From Camellia lanceoleosa (Eukaryota; Streptophyta; Magnoliopsida; Ericales; Theaceae), in NCBI GenBank assembly GCA_025200525.1, contig CM045770.1, positions 120,691,429 to 120,755,428 of the forward strand: 64,000 bases of DNA, given 5' to 3'. Below the pieces are notes generated by a model that was not told the origin of the DNA, searched no databases, and saw only the letters and a list, made by a program, of their open reading frames with translations. This document shows, piece after piece, positions 45,578 to 58,726 of the stretch. Positions within the stretch are counted from its first letter, which is position 1. Each line of letters starts with the position of its first letter. Both the position numbers and the translations under genes were made by a program.

Positions 45578-46157
45578 ATCCCCCACATGAATGGAATTTG
45601 ACGGAGAGAAAATGCAACAACATGATATAATCAGAGAGTTTAGAAATTGGAAATATTCTGCAAAGGATAGGTAGCTTTTGGCTTTGAACCTTCCCTTGTG
45701 AGACACTATCGGATTTACTAGCTAATCAGTGAACACGATGTCTTGAACTGTTCAGCCGTTTGTGTAAACTAAGACAATAGAACTCACACAGTATATTCCC
45801 AGACACAGTTTAGTTCTCACTATTGTGTTCATTTTGGCCCTGAACAACCTGGTTTTCATGAGTGCTCTAGAGAATTGTAGCCCTTCACAAATCTCACAGA
45901 ATCGGCCCAGTTCACACTCACATAGGTAATTCTTATGAAGAGTATCCTGCCATACTCCACTAGGTATACCTAGATATAAGAATCATTAAAAGTATTACTT
46001 AACCTAAAATGCTGCAGACATCACTATTTCATCATAGAAATGGGTAGGAGTTGGACTCCACAGTGATCCTTCTGAGTCAATCACAACTCGGTTGTCCCTT
46101 TGAACCTAGATCTTGGGATCTCCAGTCAACTAGGTTGGGTTGCCGTTGTGGTAACTC

Positions 46158-49100
46158 TTAATTAATAGGCTTAAGTCCCATTCCCCTCGATGAATTCTCA
46201 ACTAACTCTCTTGCTAACCCTTTGGTTAGTGGATCCGCTATGTTGTCTTTAGACTTAACATATTCTATGGAAATAATTCCATTAGAGAGTAGTTGTCTTA
46301 CGGTATTATGTCGACGACGAATGTGTCGTGACTTACCGTTATATATATGACTTTGTGCTCTACCAATTGCTGATTGACTATCACAATGTATGCATATAGC
46401 AGGCACCGGTTTTGGCCATATTGGAATATCTTCAAGGAAGTGGCGAAGTCATTCTGCCTCTTCCCCAGCTTTGTCTAACGCTATGAATTCAGATTCCATA
46501 GTAGACCTAGCAATACAAGTCTATTTGGAAGATTTCCAAGATACAGCCGCCCCACCAAGAGTAAAAACATACCCACTGGTGGACTTCGAGTCTCTAGTAT
46601 CTGATATCCAATTTGCATCACAGTATCCTTCAAGCATCGCTTTGGATATCTAGTATAATTCAACCCAATGTTACGAGTAAATTGGAGATATCTAAGAACC
46701 CTTATAATTGCTTTCCAGTGTTCTACTCCCGGATTACTCGTATATCTACTTAATTTACTTACTGCATAAGCTATATCTGGGCGAGTGCAGTTCATCAAGT
46801 ACATTAAGCTTCCAATAATTTGGGCATACTCTAATTGAGAAATACTTTCCTGTACATTCTTAGAAAGATACAAATTAACATCTACAGGAGTTCTAGCAAG
46901 ATGATCATCATCTTTGCTGAATTTGTCAAGTATTTTCTCAATGTAATGAGATTGTGACAAAGTATAACCTACTGATGTTTTAGTAATTTTCATACCAAGA
47001 ATTACATCAGCAATGCCCATGTCTTTCATGTCAAAATGTTTATTCAACATTTTCTTGGTAGTTTTAATCATATCATTATTACTACCAATGATGAGCATAT
47101 CATCTACATAAAGACATACAATGACAAAACCTTTGTCTGTGTTTTTAATATAAACACATTTGTCACACTCATTAATTTTAAATCCATTTGACATCATTGC
47201 CTTGTCAAATTTCTCATGCCATTGCTTTGGGGCTTGTTTTAAACCATATAATGATTTAACCAATTTACACACTTTCTTTTCTTTCCCTGTAACAGAAAAC
47301 CCTTCTGGTTGTTCCATGTAAATTTCTTCATTTAACTCACCATTTAAGAAAGCGGTTTTAACATCCATTTGATGAATTTCTAAATTGTATAAAGATGCTA
47401 TGGCAATTAGCATTCTAATGGATGTTATTCTAGTAACCGGTGAGTATGTATCAAAGTAATCAAGACCTTCTTTTTGTCTAAACCCTTTGACCACAAGTCT
47501 TGCCTTGTATTTATCAATTGATCCATCCGCTTTCATTTTCCTTTTGAAAATCCACTTGTACCCAAGAGGTTTACAACCTGGTGGCAAATCCACCAATTCC
47601 CAAGTGTGATTTTGCAAGATGGATTCAACTTCACTGTTGACAGCTTCTTTCCATAAAGGAGCTTCAGGACTAGACATCGCCTCTTTAAAGGTTAAAGGCT
47701 CATTTTCTAACAAATATGTTAGAAAATCTGGACCAAAAGATTTTGAGGTTCTAGCACGTTTACTATGCCTAGGTTCCTTTTCCTCATTTTGATCTAACTC
47801 TTGTTCTTGATCATGTTCTTGATCCTGACTAATAATAGCATCAAAAGATCTTTTATTAGTACTAGTCTCTTGTCCAGTCTTCTTTGGAAATACATGTTCA
47901 AAGAAAGATGCATTCCGAGACTCAATAATAGTATTTACATGCATTTCGGTATGTTCTGATTTATGAATCAAAAATCGATATGCACTACTATTCTTGGCAT
48001 AACCAATGAAAATGCAATCAATGGTCTTAGGACCTATCTTAGTCTTTTTAGGACTAGGAATAGCCACTTTAGCCAAACACCCCCACACTTTTAAGTATTT
48101 GTAGGATGGTACTCTTCCATGCCACAATTCATAAGGTGTTTGATGTACTTTCTTTCGGGGTATTTTATTTAAAATATAATTAGCAGAAAGTATTGCTTCC
48201 CCACAAGTTACGAGGTAATCGAACTAATTAACATGGCATTCATCATTTCTTTTAAAGTCCTATTTTTCCTTTCAAAGAATTCCATTTCTTTGAGGTGAGT
48301 AAGGAGCGGTGGTTTGATGAATTATTCCATGTTCTTTACAAAATTCACCAAAAGGTGATTCATATTCACCACCTCTATCACTTCTAATTTTCTTGATTTT
48401 CTTACCAAGTTGATTTTTAACTTCATTCTTATATTGAATGAAAGTTTCCAAAGCTTCATCCTTGGTTCGAATTAAATAAATATAGCTATATCTAGTATAG
48501 TCATCTATAAAAGTGATTACATACTTTTTTCCACCTCTGGTTTGAATTGATTTAAAATCACAAATGTCACTATGAATTAATTCAAGTGGTTCCGTACTTC
48601 TTTCAATTGAATGAAAAGGAGTTTTAGATAATTTTGCCTCAACACAAATTTCACATTTATGATTTGAATCAATATCAAATTTAGGTAAACATTCCATATT
48701 AATTAATCTACGTAAAGATCCATAATTAACATGTCCTAGTCTATCATGCCATAAATTTGAAGACTCAAGCAAGTAAGAAGAAAATGTAGTATTATTAATA
48801 ACTGAAGGTACAACGGTCATTACATTTAACTTGAAAAGGCCATCAGACATGTAACCTTTTCCTACATACATCCCATTCTTAGTAAGTACAAACTTATCAC
48901 TCTCAAATACTAGCCTAAACCCATTCTTACTCAACAAAGATCCGGAAACAAGATTCTTGCGAATGTTCGGTACATGCAGCACATTGTTGAGAGTGAGTTC
49001 CTTTCCTGATGTCATCTTGAGAACAATCTTTCCTTATCCTTCAACTTTGGAAGTTGAGGAGTTGCCCATAAAAAGTTGTTCACCATTGTCCACTGTAGAG

Positions 49101-50159
49101 TAAGATGTGAACATCTTTTTGTCGGCACAAATATGACGAGTAGCACCAGTGTCCACCCACCATTCTTTAGGATTTCCGACAAGATTTGCCTCGGAAACAA
49201 CTGCAGAAAGATTGATGTCATCGACACCATTGGAAATATTATCCACTTCGGTCATATGGGCTTGAGCATGCTTCTTGCTTGTTCTTTTCTTACCTTTGCC
49301 TTTGCTACGGCAATCTTTGGCCCGATGTCCCTTTTTGTCACAGATGTAACATTTGCCATTAAACTTGTACTTTTTATTATCCCCCCCTTTAGAGCCTTGT
49401 GATGAACTTTCTCCAGAAGACTTACGTTTCTTGGTTTTTGAAGCATGTTCCACCACATTTACCTTAGACTCCATAGGATTCTTACCAGCCCGCTTTTCAG
49501 AATTACGGTTGTCCTCCTCAATCCTTAAACGCACAATTAACTTATTCATAAAAATTTCTTTGCGCTTGTGTTTAAGGTAGTTCTTGAATTCCTTCCAGCC
49601 TTTGGGTAATTTTTCAATTAAGGCTGCAACTTGGAAGGATTCACTGAGAGACATGCCTTCTGTGTGAATGTCATGCAGAATGAGTTGGAAATCTTGAGCT
49701 TGGCTGATCACAGTTTTTGAATCAACCATTACAAAATCCAGGAATCTGCCAACCACAAATTTCTTTGAGCCGGCATCTTCCGTTTCGTACTTTTTCTTCA
49801 ACGATTCCCAAAGTTTCTTTGCTGTCTTGATTGGACTGTAGACGTTGTACAATGTGTTGTCAAGTCCATTCAAGACGTAATTCCGGCAAAGGAAATCGGC
49901 ATGTTTCCAAGCATCAACCGCAGCAACCACTTGCCGGTCGGTTTCATCCTCTTTCAGGATAAGAGCATCTTCACGGAGGAAACGAGCCAGGTTCAGTGTT
50001 GTAAGATAGAACAACATTTTCTGTTGCCATCTTTTAAAGTCAGTTCCTGAGAACTTCTCTGGCTTTTCACCGTGATTTCTTTACTTGTCATCACAGAGAG
50101 GGTTGGTGCAATCGCACCACAAGTAGAGTACTTGTTTGGGCATTTGTTTCAAGAGCCAT
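46158..50159 (-). pseudogene. Copia gag-pol polyprotein, element 2, multiply broken
   Basis: Gag starts at the ATG at 50159 but is frameshifted within its first 30 codons, then open from 50017. It contains a complete CCHC knuckle (CYICDKKGHRAKDC) and an intact protease site (WWVDTGATRHIC). An in-frame TAA lies at 49034-49036. Integrase follows ([27 protein letters not shown]), with a frameshift in NGI/ERKNRT near 48272 and another near 48220. RT is clean ([29 protein letters not shown]). A further frameshift near 46640 enters RNase H, whose end (IHCDSQSAI, DNIADPLTKGL) reads to 46158. Non-functional, but domain order and motifs are unambiguous. 45578-46157 is the untranslated 3' end. Confidence 0.92.
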
Positions 50160-50225
50160 CAATTCTAATTTATAAAACAAAATTATAATTAGAATTTACA
50201 CTACACGTAAAATTAAACCAAATGC

Positions 50226-50540
50226 ATGTAATTAAATTTCAGAAAATAAAAAGAAATAAGAATGTAACTTTTATTTTCCAATTAATTTGAAAATAAAATA
50301 AAATTTTATTTAAACAAATTAATTCCACACAAAAAAAATTAAATTCTGTAAAATAAAAGAAATAAAAATATAACTTTTATTTTTCAATTAATTTGGAAAT
50401 AAAATTAAATTTTATTTAACCAAATTAATTCCACACAAGAAATTAAATTCTGTAAAATAAAAGAAATAAAAATATAACTTTTATTTTTTCAATTAATTTG
50501 AAAATAAAATAAAATTTTATTTAACCAAATTAATTTCACA
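50226..50540. repeat. Three tandem repeats of about 105 bp in the copia 2 leader
   Basis: Each unit carries AAATTAAATTCTGTAAAATA, an AT-rich stretch with ATAACTTTTATTTT, then CAAATTAATTCCACACAA. They lie between the 5' LTR and gag; the remaining leader to 50901 has no coding sequence. Confidence 0.75.
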
Positions 50541-50901
50541 CAAAAATTTAAATCTCTTGTTACACTCCAAAAATTAAAATACTGAAAACAGAATTTTAAT
50601 TAATGAAAAACTCAGAAAATAATTTCTAAAACCCAAAATTAATTTCTGAAAAAATTCCACAAAAATATGTTCTGAATTGTTAATGACACCAGTATCGTAC
50701 TACTAGCTGTTTGTCAAAGAAAAGAGACAGTATATTACTACTATCTGTCAAATAGCATATAATCACTATTTGTTTTTCCAACCAGAATATTATTTTGTAA
50801 ATCCACAGAAAATAATTTTCTTTCGAAATTATTTACGAAGAATGAAAAAGGAAACAAACGAAAAATTCTGTAAACAGAATAATTCGAATATGTCTTAAGA
50901 T

Positions 50902-51847
50902 TGTTGGAACAATCTTCAGTGTAAATAAAATAAACTGAAATAATTCAACCAAAATAAATAAATAACATACCAGATTTATTTATCGAACCGGAAAAAATAA
51001 TTCAAGACCAAGTCGAGTGTGTGACACTCTGTCCTCAAGACAGATTCGCCCCGCTACGGTGCTTACGATTGAATGGCGTCTATCTCCCAGGATACAATGA
51101 TCTTCACAAATTTATAGAAGCACTTCAAATAAATTTGTTCGGCGAACCAAACCTGTGATCTATACTCTCTGAATATTTATTCCTAAATCTAAAATGAGGA
51201 ATAAAATGCAAAAGGAAAAATAATGGATAGCAGTATACAAGAAGCAGACTAATTTTTCGGATCCCTTTTGACTGCTGGAATGGGTTTGTATATATAGGCA
51301 ACTAAGAGATTGTAAAGACAACCCGAACAGGTTCCAAACATGAAGTGAACAGATGCACTAAGAAATGAACAGGCGGCGCCACTTTATTCAAACTTAGTTT
51401 TGTCCGTTACTGGAACAGTTCTCTTCTAAACACTTTGGAAAGTAGCCGTTGATGGTTGACGGCACAAACAATCAAACTGTTTGGAACTTTTATAATTAAA
51501 CTATTAGAATAGTTTATTTAATAAAACCATTCACTTAATAGAATAACTTAATTAAACTATTTAAATAGTTTAATTAATTTTTAGGAAACCACTAAGGTAC
51601 TAAAAATATAAATTTAGAATTTAAATTAAATTCCCACAATAATTTTTATTATTGAAAAAATTCAAAAGAATTTTATCTAAAAAATTAATGTTAAACCCGA
51701 AAACGACGTCATCTTCCCATTCACTCATAAATGGTTTTGACGTTCCGTCTTCACCATTTCACCTCTTCGGACCCATCCCAAAACACGTTTGGGGTCCACC
51801 CAAATTGGGTTAAAAAATATGCGTATATAAAACCATTTTTTCCAACA
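50902..51847 (-). repeat. 5' LTR of copia element 2
   Basis: Pair of 44633-45577. The sequence just inside it does not match the usual initiator tRNA-Met primer site, so the primer is unknown. Confidence 0.93.
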
Positions 51848-53923
51848 AGAGGTGTCGCAGCCTTTTGCTTTGTTTCCCTAACTTATCTCTATTTATCCCT
51901 AACCCAGCTCTATCTTTTGGCCTAACCCATCTCTTTGTGTTCACCTAGTCTCTCCTCGTCCTTCTATAATGCCTGGTTAATTTTTGTTGTCAAGCCCGTA
52001 TAAGTCACCAATTTCGCTATCTTAGTTGTCAAGTCCCTATAACTCACTGATTTGCTGCATCTTGGTGAGGTATAGTGGTGTTTTTTGCAATTTTGTTCTT
52101 GGGTACATTTGAGCGTACTTTTGTTAGCTTGGATTTGGGGTGCTATCACTTGGTCAATCCTTATGGTTAGCTACTTAGATCAAAATGAATTAGTTTGTAG
52201 ACAAAAAGAACGTTTCTTGGTTGGAGGTTAACTGAATTAGTAAAATTCAGGGTTGTTCATTGGTTAAAAGTCAAAGCATGATGACATCCGACAAGAGTGA
52301 ATAATTCTGTGATCAACATCGAAGGACTGAAGGCTTATTTGGTGTGGAGTATGAAATCAAGTCCCAAAAGACACGCAAAAGATGTTATCCGGTGGTGTCC
52401 TATTCAATTAGGAGTATTGAAGCTGAATAATATTGATGGTCATCAAGAGGAAACCCTGGCTAGGCTTGTGTATCATGGCTTTCTAAACAAAATAAAAATT
52501 GAAGTGAAATGTTTCGGTGGTTGATCACAATCAGGGGATTTTGTCCATGTCTTTGTAACATAGATTACAATTACGCATTAGGTATTCATTGTAACATTGT
52601 TGACAAATGACAAATTTCGTATGAGCTGTCTTGGTACGAGTGGTTGGGGGCTAAAAGCTTCCTATATAGGTGCCCGGTCTTGTGATAAGTTGTTAAAGTA
52701 GTTACTTGTGGGACCCATTAAGTGGCTGAGTGTCATTTATGGGATGCCTTTGTTGTCTATTGACTGCCAATAACTATTTTGCTTTTTCACGATGAACCTT
52801 GTTAATATTTTTCTTTTTAGTTTGGTTTCCTACTATTGCTCATTTACCATTTGCATTATTCTCCCATTGTGGTTTAATCTTTCTCCTGTTGGTATCAGTT
52901 CTATAATATAATATGGAAAAAGGTTGGGAAAACTGTGGAGGTGATTGTGATTAGAGAATCAAGTGCTGCCCGTTTGTATCTGGAAGTGTTTGTTAATGAG
53001 ACTAGCGCAGATAAAGTAAATAAGTAAATATTTTGTATGCTTTTTGATATGTCTACATATATATTTATATCAACCTTTAATATGGGTGTGAATTCATGAG
53101 ATTTTTTTGTCAAACCAAACTGTTTGGTTCTTTCGATTGTTTTATCTTTATATTTGCGATGCGGGGTAAATTGCATCGATCCTACTGCATTTTAATATGG
53201 GTTAGAATGTCCTCTGCACACTTTTAGTCGAAACAGTCTCTCTACATGTTGAAATTGTGAAAATTTGCCCCGTTAGTCCGTGTAAAATTTACCCTTGTTT
53301 TTAAACATGGTGGGAAATTTTTTACCCACATTAAAGTGCAAGTGGGCAGTCCTTATGATAAATTATAGTGATTTAATCGAAGAGTAAGATTCTTCTTCTT
53401 TTTTTTAGTATTGTAGAATTTATAATTTATAATTTTTGAGGAATCATTTGGCAGAGATGAAGTGGTTTTATTAGCATTTTTTTTTTTTTTTGGTAGGGAG
53501 GTTTTATACTTTATGATTACAATTTTTATGCTTCATTCTGATTTTGTATCATGTAACTTGTCTTCTCAGATGGCCAATACCTGAAAAATACACATTTGGA
53601 AGAATTCGATATCAATGTCAATAATATGTTCTTTGTGCAGTGGTGTTTTGTTGGGCCAGCTCAAGTTTTCCCAAGGCTTAAAAGCGAAATTTTATTTAGG
53701 GGCTTCTATATTTAAACTTATATAATCATATTTATTAGTATTTCTGTTTAAAAAAAAATATTTATTAGTTGTGACTAAAATTTGGAGGTTATTTAAAGTA
53801 TTTAGCTATGAAAGTAAAGAAATTAAAAGTGTCAAAAGTTATCAAATAAATGTTATAAATTCAATGTGAATACTAAAAAGGGGTGGTAAATCTTATGTTC
53901 AAATCGATAGAGGGCTTGCACCC

Positions 53924-54210
53924 AAGTAACGTAATCTCAAACGTAACACTCTAATGTAACACACAAAATTCAAAAAAATTTCTTAATATAATTTTTCCAA
54001 ACATGACACCCATAACTTGAAATTATACATTTGCTCAAAGCTCAATAAGGAATTTTTATACTATTTTTTGAATAGTTTGAAGAATCCCACAAATTTTTAT
54101 AGTGGTTTGAATAATTACATATCATTTTTTTTAGTATTATATTGGAATATTACGTTTAGAAAAAATATATCAATGAATTTTTTTTGGTTACATTAAAGTG
54201 TTACATTAAG
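53924..54210. mobile_element. MITE-like inverted repeat in the MADS copy 2 promoter
   Basis: Homologue of 17831-18035 that keeps the internal block missing there (about 54095-54190). ACGTAACACTCTAATGTAAC at the left, GTTACATTAAAGTGTTACAT at the right. Confidence 0.6.
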
Positions 54211-54435
54211 AATTATTTTTAAATGTTATATTAAAATGTTATGCGTAAAAAAAATATACAATTGAATTATTTTTTATCTCAATTTCTCTCTCTACCCTGC
54301 TGGTGTTTATAAAGTAATCAACTAATTCCGTGATTTCCGTCCTTCGTATCCCATCAATCAAAACTCATTCCTTGGCAACGACATACACACGGGAAATAAT
54401 GACACACAGACACACACTCTCTCTACTCTCTCTTT

Positions 54436-54447
54436 CTATATATATAG
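54436..54447 (+). promoter_or_regulatory. TATA box, MADS copy 2
   Basis: CTATATATATAG after a CT-rich tract, identical in context to copy 1. Confidence 0.6.
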
Positions 54448-54587
54448 ACGGGAAAATGAATTTCTTACTCTTAACATTCTTACGCACAAAAGTATAGTTG
54501 TAGCAATTTCTGTGAGTATTGCTCTGTTTTTTTTCATCAAAAGTATACTTGCAAGTCTTCCTTTCTTCATTCACAAGAAAACAAGCC

Positions 54588-55436
54588 ATGGAGGTTGAAA
54601 ATCGAATTCAGATTAAAAAACCCATCAAGCGAAGAATCATTGACAACCACAAATCGCGGAGCAGAGTGATGTACAAGAAGAGAAAAGCCTGTATCATCAA
54701 GAAAACAATGGAGCTCTCGATATTGTGCGACATCAATGCCTTCACCATCTGTTTTGGGCCCAACAATGAGGTTGAGACATGGCCTGAAAACCCAACCCAC
54801 GTCAAAACTCTCATCAACACGTACAAGAATAACCGCCGAGGTAAACAACTGGTTCAAGCACAACAGCAACAACCCTCTGATCATCATCGTGGCTTAGATG
54901 ATAAAATCAGGGGTTTATTGGGTTGGAATGATGGTTGGCTTTGTGGGTTGTCAAGAGAACAGTTGATGAGTTTATGGAAATTGATGAGATTGAAATTACA
55001 GGAATTAACAAGAAGAATTGAGTTGTTGATGTTCAGTAAGATGCACTACCAGTACCAACCATTAATTGAGCCACCGATGTTCGTGCCGCTTTGGCCATTG
55101 AATTGCTATGGAGTTCCTGGAAGTAGTGGTGGTGATGGTGGTGGTGGTGGTGGTGAGTTGAGTGTGCCATTGACATGGGAGTTTAATGAAACATTGGAGG
55201 AGACTACTCTTAATGTCATGAACAACTGTGATATTAATGCCATGAACAACTGTGATATTAATCAGATGTGTCTGCAATTTGCTTCGCCTCTCAATGAACT
55301 TCTGTTTGCATCAATGTATACGATGAATCCGCTGCAAATCACTGAGTCTCAGTTGAGTGAAGAAACAATCAGCAGCAGTGACACTGACTCTCAAGCCAAT
55401 CCCAGTCTCAATGTGAACATGGATTGGATTATTTAG
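54588..55436 (+). CDS. Type I (M-type) MADS-box transcription factor, copy 2
   Basis: 282 aa, nearly identical to copy 1; it begins MEVEN where copy 1 has MDVEN. The MADS domain is at residues 5-65 with Cys35 replacing the usual Gly. Like copy 1 it has the doubled 8-residue motif (the first repeat starts NVMNNCDI), and its poly-Gly tract is shorter. The frame is intact and the promoter is kept. The copia insertion lies about 2.7 kb upstream of the ATG, so it may affect expression but does not break the gene. As in copy 1, a role in gametophyte or seed development is expected from the family only. Confidence 0.85.
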   Translation: MEVENRIQIKKPIKRRIIDNHKSRSRVMYKKRKACIIKKTMELSILCDINAFTICFGPNNEVETWPENPTHVKTLINTYKNNRRGKQLVQAQQQQPSDHHRGLDDKIRGLLGWNDGWLCGLSREQLMSLWKLMRLKLQELTRRIELLMFSKMHYQYQPLIEPPMFVPLWPLNCYGVPGSSGGDGGGGGGELSVPLTWEFNETLEETTLNVMNNCDINAMNNCDINQMCLQFASPLNELLFASMYTMNPLQITESQLSEETISSSDTDSQANPSLNVNMDWII

Positions 55437-55676
55437 TTGGTTTATTTACTAGCTTTTTTTCCCCTTCAAATTATGTTTTAGTAGAGTCTAAATTGTGCTT
55501 TGCACTGCAAATTGTAGGACGTATGAGTATCTTTTTTGTTACATTATCAGTTGTATCTGTTCTATTCTTTAATTTTAACAAACTTGGAATTATAACTTTT
55601 GTATCTGTTGCCCTTAATTATTATTGTTAATGCACTATCTAGATTCTTACTATAATTTTTGTTTTGAACAATTTTA

Positions 55677-55880
55677 GAATTATATAATCATATTTATTAG
55701 TATTTCTGTTAAAAAAAAAAATATTTATTAGTTGTGACTAAAATTTGGAGATTATTTAAAGTGTTTAGCTATGAAAGTAAAGAAATTGAAAGTGTCAAAA
55801 GTTATCAAATAAATGCTATAAATTCAATGTGAATACTAAAAAGGGGTGGTAAATCTTATGTTCAAATTGATAGGGGGCTT
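55677..55880. repeat. Stray piece of MADS upstream flank, after copy 2
   Basis: Matches 17622-17830 and 53720-53920, which lie upstream of MADS copies 1 and 2, yet here it sits downstream of copy 2. This is the footprint of a deletion or unequal crossover between repeated units. Confidence 0.8.
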
Positions 55881-56511
55881 GCACCCAAAATTTTTTTTTT
55901 GGTGAGGAGCTTTTTTAAGTGAGCTTTCTTAGAGTTTCTCTAATTGTTCTATCAAATCTTTTATCAAATTTAAATAAAAATTTAATGAAAAATTTGATCT
56001 AATATGATACACTTGAATTGTTTTGTTGATCTGATATGATACACAGGTCCAGCAATATATTTGCTATGTCCCATTCCATTTTGCTACTATTCTACATTTT
56101 CTGGATAACCAGTAAAGAGTCGGATTTCAAAATAGAAAATTAATAAATAAAAATATGTGGCCACGTCATCGATCCGTGTTTTTAACACTTTCTCGCTTGA
56201 TCTCTCGGTCTCTTTTTTTATTTTTTGGTCTCTCTCGTTTTGTGTTTTCCATTTGTGTTGTTCTTTTGCTTTGGTGTATATACGCTACTAACACGTGTCG
56301 TTATCTTGTTAATCTTGTCACACGTGTTATTCGTTGGGCGCTTTCGAATATGAGAAAACAAATTCTATACTAATTAGTAAAAACTGTTTACATTCTTTAT
56401 GAAAAATTGTGCATTTACTCTTTTTTAAATATTTAAGTTGGCAAAAACACTTATTAAATTAATTTCTTTAAATTTTATTATTGTATAATGCATTAATTAG
56501 TTAAAAAATTA

Positions 56512-56917
56512 GGTTGCGTTTGGTAGAATTTTAGAATTATGATTTAAGTGTGAAAAATTTATTTGGTTTTGAGTTTTGAAAAAAGTTTGAATTAAGTGAT
56601 GTGACATGATATTTGATTAAAAAATTTACAACTCATAACCAAACACACAATCCAAAATTTTATTCAAAGCATATAAAAAAAATTAAAAAAATTTAGAAAA
56701 TATTTTTTATTTAAAATATTAAAATAACTGGTGCAAAAAAAAAAAAAAAAAAAAAAAAAGAACATTGTTCCGGTCAACTAGCCGGACGTTCGGAAGGATG
56801 ACTGGGTAGACGTGTTTTCATAGATGGGTGTGAAATCAATTTTTAAAAATTGTAACCAAACACATGGCTCAAACCAAGGGGTGAAATTGAGTTTGGAAAG
56901 CTTAACCAAACACAACC
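56512..56917. mobile_element. Tourist-like MITE (PIF/Harbinger type)
   Basis: Ends GGTTGCGTTTGGT and ACCAAACACAACC are inverted, flanked by TTA on both sides (56509-56511 and 56918-56920), the usual 3-bp target of PIF/Harbinger elements. The interior is non-coding with a long A run. Confidence 0.7.
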
Positions 56918-57151
56918 TTAGTATTTCCAATCTTTTACTATTTTTTTTTATCAAATTTAATTTTAAATTTAAATATAAAAGTTAATTTGATATTAATTAT
57001 TTTAATTCTTTCGTTAATTTTTTGTCAAAATCTTTTTAAAAACTTCACTCTTATCTCAAACTTTCTTTTTCATCAAATTTAAAAAGGAAAATTAGTTAAA
57101 CATCCATTTCAAACTTTGTGTAGTAGAAGAGATCTCAGATGTTATTTTTAT

Positions 57152-57411
57152 TAGTTAAGGTCCCTCAACATTTTCACATAGAAAATTTGACTCAAATAAA
57201 TTTTGTCTGACTCAGAGAAATTTCACTCGACTCAAAGAAATTTCAAAATTTCTTTGGTATTCACAGGGAAATTTTGAAATTTCTCTGTGAAATTAGATAA
57301 ATTTCTCTGTGAAAATTGAAATTTCTTTGAATCGGGGCAAAATTTCTCTGAGTCAGACAAAATTTCTCTAAGTCAAATTTTCTCTGTACAAATGTTGAGG
57401 GACCTTAACTA
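57152..57411. mobile_element. 260-bp hairpin MITE
   Basis: TAGTTAAGGTCCCTCAACAT at the left is the exact inverse of ATGTTGAGGGACCTTAACTA at the right. The interior is built from AGAAATTTC/GAAATTTCT units that continue the pairing to the centre. TA ends are compatible with a Stowaway-type element. Confidence 0.8.
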
Positions 57412-58726
57412 CTATGAAAATATTATATGTCATTTATCTTATAAAATCTTAATATAATGAACTTTAAAAAAAAAAAATCTCTAATTTAAAATTTTTAAAA
57501 AAATCTCTAATTATTTATTTTTTAAATTTTTCATCCAATAAGAATTTGATAAATTATCAATTTAATGGAAATAAATAAATCTTCTTGATTTAATGAACAT
57601 TAGGTGGAAGAATCATATATGATTTTCTTAGCACCTTTCCATCAAATATTTTTAATGAAAAAAGAAATAGCGAATGACTGGAGATACTCTTTTCTTTTCT
57701 TTTCTTTTTAGACAAAATATTAGAGATACTCTTAGGTTGCGTTTTGAGTAGTGATTTAAAAAAATAAAAGGGTAAATTATAAATATATCCCATGAGGTTT
57801 GCTTAAAATATGAATTGCCTCATGTGATTTGGAAAATTTCAAGTACCTCCCTGTCATAATTTTTTATTTAACAGAATTAGTTGAAAAAATGAAATTTCTA
57901 ACTGTTCACCTATACAATAATAAAATCATCTGAATTATTAATTGAAATAAAATTTTAACATTATTAAAAACTAGTAATTAACTTGATGATTTATTAATAA
58001 AATGATCTATTTGTTATGAAATTAAAAAGCTTAGGAGACATAATGTAATTTCTAGAACTACAGGGGTAATTTGTAATTTAAGTAAATCTCAGGGGGTCTG
58101 TTTGTAATTTATCAAAAATAAAAAGAAAAATGTGTATAAAATATATGTGAAATATAATTATATTTTATTCATATTTCACATATATTTTCCTATTTTATTT
58201 TCAAATCATTATATAAATCTATACTCCAGACATAACATTAGAACAACTCAAAAAATACAATATTTATGTGTAATTATATTTTATAGAACGATACTATATA
58301 TATATATATATATATATAAACTCGCAAATGAAACTCAAACCACATATAGGAGGATGTGAGAGTCTTGTTATCTATAAAGTAAAAATGAAACTTATAGTAA
58401 AAATACCACACTTACCAACTCTGGTTTTAATAGGACACTTGTAATTTTCCAGAAAAATAATTAGTAACTTTAATTTGAGTTTGTTCGAAAACTCAAATTT
58501 GTACTTGCCGGTTGATCATCCGAACGTCTAGTGAAACACATGTCTACTGTAATTGTCACCTTCTTACTGAACAACCAGCTAGACAATCGACAAATCAAAA
58601 TTCGGACGATTTCAAGCAAAATCAGATTCGGACTATCAATTAGTGCTGGATTTTTCATGAGTATGTACTGTGCTTATTTTATTTAATGCATCTTCTGGTT
58701 ATTAGTTTGTGACATTAATTTAAATT

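Larger units (their letters stand above)
44633..51847 (-). mobile_element. Ty1/copia LTR retrotransposon 2
   Basis: A 7.2-kb element with 945- and 946-bp LTRs, ends TGTTGGAA...TTCCAACA, and a 5-bp duplication AGAGG (44628-44632 and 51848-51852). Unit 1 near 15931 shows the single-copy empty site CAGAGGTGTCGC. The order gag, protease, integrase, RT, RNase H is copia type. It is a different family from element 1, with longer LTRs and no initiator-Met primer site. Several frameshifts and stops make it defective. Confidence 0.95.
44088..55676. repeat. MADS-containing duplicated segment, unit 2
   Basis: Matches unit 1 from 15412 to about 19560, interrupted by copia element 2 (44633-51847). Between the element and the promoter (51853-53923) there is no gene, only duplicated flank that includes an insert of about 170 bp near 52507-52690 absent from unit 1. 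The homology ends abruptly at 55676. Confidence 0.85.
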
